Positions 55,150 to 64,000 of a stretch of DNA of 64,000 nucleotides are shown here, one piece after another. Within the stretch, counting starts at the first letter, position 1. Each line of letters begins with the position of its first letter. The notes under the pieces were generated by a model. The model was not told where the DNA came from. It searched no databases and worked only from the letters and a program-made list of their open reading frames with translations. The translations under genes and the position numbers were made by a program. Source of the DNA: Antilocapra americana (Eukaryota > Chordata > Mammalia > Artiodactyla > Antilocapridae); assembly GCA_007570785.1 (NCBI GenBank), contig ML660774.1:10067742-10131741 (forward strand). The letters are read 5' to 3'.

Positions 55150-57640
55150 TTTGTTTTCATTTTCTTTGTATCACCATTTTTTTCCACATTGCTAATTTCA
55201 ATTTGTTAATATTTTTAAGGATTTTTGTGTTATTGTTTAAAAGAATCATTGGACTTGTTTTTTATATTGGTATCAGAGTACGCTATTCAGTTCACTTGGA
55301 AAAAAATGTGTATTCTGCCTTTGCTGAATGAACTCTTTTATAAATGTCAATTATGTCAGACTAATAAAAACATTCAAATATTCTATACACTTACGGATTT
55401 TGCAAGCTACTTATCAGTTACAAAGAAAGGAATGTGGAAATCTTCAAATATTGCTGTTGATTCACCTGCTTCTCATTTTTGTTTCATATATGAAGCTCTG
55501 TAATATGATGCATACATATTTAAAATGCTATAATAATGTTTGTTCTGTTTGTCACTGTAATATTGCTTTCATGAAGTCTGCTTGGGTATTAATATATTAA
55601 TAGCTAGCACAAATTTATTTGATTATTGTTTTCATGGTATAATTTATAAATTATTTTACTCCTTAACTATCACTTATATTGAAATGCTGTTTCTTTTAGA
55701 TAGCCTATAATTGGTATTGTTCGTATTCACTCTGATAATTTTTAATTTTAATTATTTAGATCATCTCTACTTCATTGAGTGTTAATATGCTTCCTTTTAC
55801 CTTATCATCTTGCCTTTTATTTTCGAGTTTTGCCCATTTTTTTCTTTCTTTTTTTACTCTTTTTCTTTCTTTTTTGGTAATAATTGAGAATGTTTTGTAA
55901 CTTGATTTAATCTTTATTAAGAGCTTTATTCTATGTTTTTTTTTTTTTGGAGTGGTTGCTCTAGAGTTTACTGTATGCACGGTTAAGCTGCACTTCTCTT
56001 GTGATTCAGCTGGTAAAGAATCTGCGGGAGATCTGGGTTCAATTCCTGGGTTGAGAAGAGGCCCTGGACAAGGGAAAGGCTACCCACTCCAGTATTCTGG
56101 CCTGGAGAATTCCATGGACTGTATAGGCTATGGGGTCACAAAGAGTCAAGCACGACTGAGAAACTTTCACTTTCACTGATTATTATGGTATATATTCAAA
56201 TAAATATTACCTGTACTATTTTACATATAATGTAAGAGATCTACAAATAGTATGTTTCTCTTTTGACATCCTGTACATTGATTTTATTTTCTAACACATT
56301 TGAAGTTTACGTTAGCAACTTTAAAATCTATTGTTATTATACCTACTTTTAACAGTTATCTTTTAAAGAAAATTTAAAAGGTAAATTTAAAAATTATATT
56401 TATATTTACTAAAATATTTAACATTTTCTAGACTACTTTTGTAGTTTAAATTCTTCATCCTATGTAATTTCTCTTTGATATGCAGAAATATCATTAATAT
56501 TTCAGATTGTACTGGTCTATTAGAAACAAATTGTGTTATTCTGTATGTACCCCAAGTAAGTTAAAACATTCTTTCATTTTTGAAGTATCATTTACTGGAT
56601 AGGTAATTTTAGATTAACAGTTTTGATTTTTGTTTGTATACTTTAAAGACATCATTCAACTGACTTCAGAATTTCATTATTTCTGACTAAGATTTTGCAG
56701 TTAGATTGTTTCCTTACATAACAGGTATCTTTTTCTCTCGCTGCTTTTATCCTTTTTTTCACCAGTTTGATTACGGTGTCCCTAGATATATTTTGTGTTA
56801 TGCTTATTTGCTTACAGTTTATCAATATCATTAGGACTTTGATTTTATAGGTTTTATCAAATTTGAAAAAATTATTGAAATTATTTCTGGAAATATTTCT
56901 TTCTGCGTCTACCCCAACTCTGTCCTCTCTGTCTGGGACATCAACTAAATACAATATGGAAGTTTTTGTTCTTTCTCACAGTTGACTGAGATTTAGTATA
57001 TATTTATCTTATGTTTTCTTTTTTTTCCTCTGTATTTCAATTTGGATAGTTTCTATTCCTACGTCCGTAATCATTTCCTATTGCAGGGTCTAATCTGTTG
57101 CTAGACCTATTCAGTTTATTTTTTATTTTGGATATTACATTTTTAAACTCTAGAAGCTTTATTTGGTTCTTTATTATTAGCTTTCTTTTCTCTCCTCCAT
57201 ATTTACATGTTTTAAAGTCTTTGAGTATATTTATTGTAGCTATTTCAAAATCTTTGCTAGTAATTCCATCACCTCTATAGCTACATTATTAGTTTCTATT
57301 GACCTTTTTGTAACCAGATGTGGGTCACAGTTTCCTGCTTCTTTGGCTGTTTACTTTAAAAAAATGAATTCTGGATATTATAAATATTACACTGTTGAAT
57401 GCCTGGGTCTTATATTCTTTAAAAGGTTTTGAAGTTTGTTTGGGCCTTTAGTTAAGCAACTTAAAAATTAGTTTGTTCCTTCTGAGGATAATTTCTATAT
57501 TATATTTGATCCCAGTGAGAGTAGCCTTTTTCTAGGTTTAGTTTCAAAATATTACTATGGCATAACCCTTCGAGGTCTCTAATCAAGGCATTGGGTATTT
57601 GACTATGTTTTCTCCAAGATTTTGTCAGAAATATATCTGC
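55150..57640 (-). mobile_element. Old L1 block, antisense, interrupted by Bov-tA
   Basis: T-rich antisense ORF2-type wording at 55290-55740, AGTGGTTGCTCTAGAGTTTA at 55952, then after a Bov-tA the 3' UTR-like TCAAAATCTTTGCTAGTAAT, CTGGATATTATAAATATTA at 57250-57400. Several independent old fragments are possible. Confidence 0.6.
55990..56178 (+). mobile_element. Bov-tA SINE inside the L1 block
   Basis: GATTCAGCTGGTAAAGAATC, GGGTTCAATTCCTGGG, then BovA to ACGACTGAGAAACTTTCAC. Confidence 0.86.
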
Positions 57641-57644
57641 TGAA

Positions 57645-58687
57645 AATATACTGGATTATGAAACACTGTAGAAAGTTGTCATATTCATCTATGCAACCTT
57701 CAAGTATCTGTTTGTGTTTTGTGGTGTCAACACTGTACATTCTGAATATACTAATTAAAACTACTATTAAACCATGACCGCCATCTTGTGGCAAGATCTG
57801 CCGCTACTACAGCATATCGTGCCCTTTGTTCACCCAAACATTCCCTCCCCAGCGATTTGCAGTTTTCTTCTTGGGATCATGGTATTGTCCTAGTACTGTC
57901 CAGTCATCATTAATGCTATTTTCATAGAGACACAAATCTCAAAATACTGGGGCTCCAGATAAAATTTCACAAAATGTCGGCTCCTGTACCCCGCTTATCA
58001 CTTCTAATGATCTTATTCTGCTACTTTGAAAAAAAAGATTTCAAAAAAGCTTGAAGAACTGAAATATTTTTTAAGAAGCCAAACTTTAAAAGTATTAAGG
58101 AAAAAAAAAACAGAAAAATACTTAGGTTACTTTGAAACATGCAAAATGCAAAGACTGTAAAGGCAAAACATTGAAAGAATTGCAAGTAGGTTTTTCTCAT
58201 TGGTAGAAGCTAGCATAAGCACAATGAAAAAAATAAAGAGTCAGGATAAATCATTTTCTAAGTATATAAACAAGAATATTCTGGAATTAGTGCTGATACT
58301 GTATTTTTCTGCACCAAATAACAATACATTGAACAGCAATGTTGTTACTTAAATGCTGCATCATTTCTCTCCAGTCTTGAGCCAATCTGACTTTCTTATC
58401 CAAGTCTCTAGGGACAGGCATTCTTCACTGTTCCAACTTAACCCTTCTTATATGGTACCTTCAAACTGCAATGGTCTAGCAAAGATTGTATTTGATGTAT
58501 AGATTAAAGAGTATGTCATGTCATTGCAAATTAAACTTCAAACTCTGTTAACAACATTAACCAAAGTTCTGAAATACCCAGAATTGTTCTGAAAAGATAA
58601 TGTGAAAATAGTTCTACCAATACTTTATCAGAATCTGGAATCTTCTACTAATCTTTGTCTACTAATCAACTTGGTAACCAAACTATT
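57645..58687. other. Unrecognised stretch
   Basis: Less AT-rich at 57770-58010. A small perfect hairpin ATCTTG-TGG-CAAGAT lies near 57783. No gene or repeat recognised. Confidence 0.45.
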
Positions 58688-58698
58688 ATATATAAAGG

Positions 58699-58912
58699 AA
58701 TTCATGTGTGCTAAGTCACTTCAGTCGTGATGCTTGCGACCCTATGGACTGTAACCCACCAGACTCCTCTGTCCATGGGATTCTCCTGGCAAGAATACCG
58801 GAGTGGATTGCCATGCTTTCCTCCAGGGGATCTTTCTGACACAGGGATTGAACCCATGTCTCATGCATTGTCAAAGGTATGTTCTTTATCACTAGCACCA
58901 TCTGGGAAGCCC
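58699..58912 (-). mobile_element. Bov-tA SINE with target duplication
   Basis: Antisense; ATATATAAAGG flanks both sides (58688-58698 and 58913-58923). Confidence 0.9.
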
Positions 58913-58923
58913 ATATATAAAGG

Positions 58924-61900
58924 GATATTTTGTGACTAATAGCTAGAGCAAATGAAGCTTCTTTACGTGTACCAAGATTGCTATTACTGTCAAATACTTG
59001 AAGCACATTTTGATCTTCAAAATGCCCACAAGTAAGAACATAAATGAGCACAGTCATTTTCTTGGGTACATTTTTCTCCTTGTTTTGTTTCTTCATATAT
59101 AAAACATAGGAATGATCATAAATATCTAAGATTTAGAGAAATTGTGAAAATGAACAATGAAACATGGATTAGGACAGAACAAAAAAAAGGGACATGATTT
59201 TTATCATTTTATATCCTGTTTCACAGATTAAAGAACAGAAAACACAAAACTGAGAACCAAGAAATTAAGTTAGAAATACTCAATGCTATTAGTATGTTCT
59301 TTTAAAAATATTTTAAAGATATTTTGCAATGATCATATTTGGTATCACAAACATTGTACAATGTGATTTTTCCCTTGACATAATCATGGAATGATCTCTC
59401 TCCCTGAGTGAAATTCAGGATCATTTTACATGCTTTATTTTTTTCCCCAAGGTAATCTTTAATGGCTAGAGACTATTCTATAGTGTATACATCTCAAGGT
59501 AATAGATATATATTTGGTTAATGAATACATTAAAGATTGTCAAAAATAGAGATTGAGAGGAAAGAGTTGTAAATTCTCAGGTTCTTTTTTTCCTTTTGTT
59601 AAGAGATTTTCTATAAAAAAAATGGTGATTCAAAAATATGGTGTGTATATATACTTTATGACTGTCATATATATTTAACCAACTTTACTTTGGAAAATTG
59701 CGAATGCTTAGAGAAGTAAGCAGAAGAGTACAATCAACTCATTTTGTAATAAACACAATATTGCTTTCACACTGAAAAGCCTTAAGGATGATTCTTTAAT
59801 AATCACTGTTCAAATTTAATAATTATTTTATAAATATTGTATTTTATACACATTTCTTCACACATATAGCATTTGATTTATCCCTTTGAATCAGATTAAA
59901 ATCATAGACCACACATTGTAGTCTTATCTCTTTAATCTATAGTTCTCTTTTCATCTTTCTCTTTCTCTCTCTCTCCACACCCCCTCTGCACTGTGTTTGC
60001 TGAAGGCATTGGATCTTTTATTCTGTAATTTCAGTCTCAATTGGCTAGGTTTATCTACGTGGTGCTTTTTTAATATGTTCCTTTGTCCTCAGCATTCCCT
60101 GAAAGTTGATGAGCAGATCTCATACCTCTTTTAGACATTTGAAATTGGAGTATATTTTGAGAAATTTACTCTCGACCAATTCATTCGATTCACTTGTAGT
60201 GGATATCTCTACCTATAGTGTTCTAGATTATTTTATATAACCAAAAATGACATAGTAACTTTGCCTGTGGAGCCCTGTATTTCATTGGAATACTTTAAAA
60301 ATTATATTGTAACTATTAATTCTTTATACCATTTTAATACAGATTATTCTAATCTTTTTCCTATCCTTTTTTAATCACTAGAATAATTGAAGCATCTATA
60401 ATATTATATTGCAGAAGAAATACTAATAGAAATGATGAGACAATTGATAATATATTATAAAAAAACTCATTGATGTTGAGAAAATATATTTATCTTAGAA
60501 AACAATCTCCTAAACTGGTTCCACTGTACTTAAAACTATATTGAAGGAATTAAGTTCCTTCAGGGTTGGGAAAAATTGTAAACTTTGGATGAAGGGTTGG
60601 GGTAATTACTGTTGTGATGTTGGAGGCCCTTTATCCTTTGGAATGAGCTTTCTTTTTCTTTTTGCAACCCTACCTCCTTTTCACCCCAGACCTGACACCC
60701 AGGCCCTTTTGCTCTCCTCCCACCCTGCATTTCTCCAATATAATTGTCCTTTATGTGATAACTCATATTTTAGGCCTTCTATCACTGACTTTCTCATAAA
60801 ATACACATACCTTTATTCTTTTATATCTTATTTCTCCTTCTTCTCATATAAGAACATATTTTAATGATAATCTCCTAAAGTCATGTTCTTAACAGACACA
60901 AAAAGTGTCTAAGGGGGATTTTCAGACTCTGGAAATACCGGAGGAAACTTTCTGCCTTTGGAAAAAGTTGGACTATTTAGCAATGTCAAGAAGCCATATA
61001 AATGGTCAGCACTGTTCAAGTACTCTAGAATTTCATTCAAGCTTATAGATCTGATATTAGGAATTAAAATCCTACTTTCACTCAGTCTCTTGATCTGCAA
61101 TTGGTCAGAGGAAAGTTCAGAGATATACCACCGAGCTCCCTTGGCTATTCCACTGTTGTCAAATGAAGTTGATGATTAACGATGGATACCTACTTTCAAA
61201 TTTTCAAATGTCATGTATATTCAGAGATAATAGTCATGCCACTTTTATCTGCTGAACAAAACACATATGTCTCTAAACAAAGAAGTGTTTTAGACCAAAG
61301 CTCACCTGTTTATCCAAGTGACAATTCCCTTTGGCCTGACTACCTGTCTTTCCCAACGTCTGTGATAAAGACCAGAGTATTTAGAAAAGAAGACTTATAG
61401 GATGAGTCTTTCAAAACTAATTTTAGGTAAGGTACAAACAAAAACACTACAACAACATTACTGGAAAGGAAATTTGTAACCATCACACCACACAGCAGAA
61501 TTTTTGAGAAGTAAGTAATTTAAGCAGAACCAGGGTATCCAAAGCACAGAGAAAATAGTAAATACCCATGGGATTTTAAAGAATTTGTCTGTTTGGCATG
61601 GATAAACTTAAAAAAAAAAAACACAGTTGTTCTGCACAACAACATTATGCCTAAAACAAGAGATGGAGTAAAGAGATGGAATATAAGTGATGAAGTGTTC
61701 TGGCCTAGGGTACAAACTGAGATCACAATGACTGGATTGACTTATAGAAGATACTGGTAAGATTCAGACTTAACTGAGACCATTGAAATATCCTTATAAA
61801 ACCTTTTTACATTACTAGAAGTTTGACTTAAAAAAACATTTTAAGGACCATAAATCAAGTACAAAATTGGAGGTATGTTAATGATAAAATCACATTTCTG

Positions 61901-64000
61901 TATAAACCTACTAAACAATAAACATTGTGAATCAGTGGTTATTTGGTACAAAGAAGGAACTATTTACTTTTAGTAAACAAGATACAGACTATTTTTCATG
62001 CAAATATGTGTGTGTGTGTGTATGCTATATTTTAGAGAAGGGGGAAGAAGGAATATCACAAAAAAGCTTAATGATCAAAAATAAATAAATATTAAAAAAA
62101 CTTGTAAAAGCTACACTCAGGTGAGAATCCAATTATGATGCTATTGTCATGAACATATTTTTCTTTTTTTTAATGGAAGTAATTTAAAGTAAAGCAGCAC
62201 ATCTCACTTGAGGCTGATCATGGAGCCTTAAGCTAAGTATTATATAGTTAATAATAAATAGGAACTGAACATGACTATGTTCCTGAAGCCCAAGATCTTC
62301 TGTTGAAATAAAAAGCAGAATGAAAAAAACTGATTATTCTACAATAATCATTAAAATAATCCTTACAATCTTGCTGATTGAAAGAACTAATTATTGTCAA
62401 GAATTTGAAACCAAATGAAATGTAGAGTTCAATTTACTATTTATCAGCACAATTGATTAGAATGTAATATAGGCCAATATGCATTCAAAATCAATTGTAT
62501 TGTCTTTCTCCTGGCCTCCTAAACAATAACAAAGAAATAAAGTCATTATTTATTCTTCTAACTCTGAATCTGTTGACTCCTGGATAGTTTTATAGGTACA
62601 TTTGTTGTTGTTCAGTTGAGCCCAAGAACTCAAAAATCAGTAGAGCCTCATCAATAAACCATAATAGCTTAAAGCTACATAGTCTTCATAATTTCACGTA
62701 AGTTAAATAATAACTTATTTGTTGTCACCAAAAAGAGAATTTTATTACAAATATTATAAGTTCACATCCATATTTAAGCTATTGCACATTTTTATCTTCT
62801 TCAAAGATTCTAATTCTCAGATAAAGTACTTTTCCTATATTCATTTACATGTTGCTTAATTTTCAAAATATAAAGATTTTCAGTTCCAGTGTATTCTTAC
62901 AGTTCAGCGTATTCTTTTAAATGTCTATACTCCATAATTCATGGCAGATAGTCATATAAGTACTTAAGTGCAGAAACAGGTACTTTAGCAAGAAAATTCT
63001 CCAAGGCATCCCTTCCACTCTGTATTACAACACAAACCTCTGGGGCATTCCACAGTGGGAAACCCAATATATCTACCATTGCTCTCATCTGGGGGAACCA
63101 GCATCTTTTGCAAATTTAAGACCCAACTGATCTCTCATATCCCTCCCAAAGAAATAAGATTGAATTTTATGTAAATATATGTCCAATGACATTTAACTTA
63201 TTCTGTGCCATAAAAATAGAAAGCAGAGTCAAACACAGATACTACTTTTTAAAAGTCATCTATGTCCAAAATGAAGTATATATATAATGACTGCAAGAGA
63301 ATTTTAATGAAAAAGACAGTCTTATTACTGACGGTATTGACATTTAGACTAAGAACATACAAGGACATGTTGAAGACTGAAACAGCTCACCTTAAAGGTG
63401 GCTCTCCTGCCAGATTGTGAATTACAACTGAATTTAGCTTCTGACCTCAGAAATGAAAATAAATGGAAGACCCTCTGCACAGTGCTAACTTTCGATTTTT
63501 AAAGAAATCCTTGCTATTCTTCTTAAAAATTGCTCTACTCAGGACATTGGCCCTTAGCATGCAGCTTAAATTAGCGAATCCATGATAATCATTCTCCCTT
63601 TCCTCATTAAGATTAGAACAAAGTATTCTGAAAGATTTAAATGAATTACAACTTTATTAATGTGTATTTGTTTGCAAATTGTGTGTATAAATGAAAATCT
63701 GCAATAAAAAAGCAAATGGGAATTTGAATTGAATGCTCATTTCACTATTACTTTGTTTTCAGTTTGCCTAATATTTCTCATGTACAGAAAACACCATTTT
63801 CTTTTGATAGGATACGATCTGATTTCTAACACTCCTTCTTTCTTAAAAATATTGCTCTCTCAAGGATTAATAATGACATTTTAATTACCAAACCCAGCGG
63901 CCTTTCCCCCTGTCATTATTTTCACTGATTATTTGCAGCATTTAAGACACTTGCCTGTCCTCCTTTTTTCTTTTCTTTTAAAACTTTTTTTTTTGCCTTT
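58924..64000. other. Long AT-rich stretch without recognised genes or young repeats
   Basis: Five kilobases with no BovB or Bov-tA that I can see. The longest frame is 107 codons (60541-60864), low-complexity and unsupported. Small simple repeats: CT-rich at 59960-59975, poly(A) near 61610, (GT)n at 62008-62020. The last 450 bases read like conserved non-coding DNA, but this is only an impression. Confidence 0.5.

Noticed and set aside
60541..60864. 107-codon open frame
   Set aside because: Low-complexity, Phe/Ser-rich translation of AT-rich DNA with no recognisable domain or splice context.

Overview
The window is mammalian nuclear DNA from a ruminant, almost certainly a bovid. The evidence is the density of Bov-tA and Bov-A2 SINEs (tRNA-derived head followed by a BovA body) and of BovB (RTE-type) LINE 3' ends, on both strands. 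Nothing in the sequence separates cattle, buffalo, sheep or goat. I find no host exon and no host RNA gene. The background is AT-rich intergenic or intronic DNA with old L1, L2, MIR, MER5A-like and LTR fragments.

The one gene-bearing unit is an 8.64-kb endogenous retrovirus on the + strand, 5416-14059, bounded by perfect 6-bp target duplications (CTTTTC). Its order is 5' LTR (369 bp), a primer-binding site matching tRNA-Lys1,2, splice donor, gag, pro (dUTPase-protease-G-patch), pol (RT-RNase H-integrase), splice acceptor, env, a 217-bp spacer, polypurine tract and 3' LTR (369 bp). The layout is that of type D (Mason-Pfizer/SRV-like) betaretroviruses: betaretroviral gag-pro-pol with two -1 frameshift signals (GGGAAAC and AAATTTT), joined to a gammaretrovirus-type env with a CX6CC transmembrane subunit. 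gag carries two frame breaks and pol one. The RT catalytic box reads HMDD instead of the usual YMDD. pro is open, and env is one uninterrupted 606-codon frame. It carries a furin site, fusion peptide, immunosuppressive-domain region, membrane anchor and the SDGGG-x2-D-x2-R motif of the ASCT-receptor interference group. The two LTRs differ at 10 of 369 sites, 7 of them at CpG.

Layout. 1-5409: AT-rich flank with an interrupted BovB, a Bov-A2 and a Bov-tA. 5410-14065: provirus and target duplications. 14142-14300: a 30-bp minisatellite. 14500-29500: MIR, L2, MER5A-like, MaLR-like and Bov repeats, and a TG-rich compound repeat with a 10-N assembly gap. 29800-33800: several BovB copies. 35500-37400: two candidate old LTRs and a large inverted repeat. 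38400-57700: antisense L1 blocks, more Bov-tA, and the best preserved BovB at 43414-44297. 57700-64000: mostly unrecognised AT-rich DNA.

All repeat names come from recognising consensus-like wording by eye, not from a database run, and repeat edges are approximate to tens of bases unless a target duplication is given.
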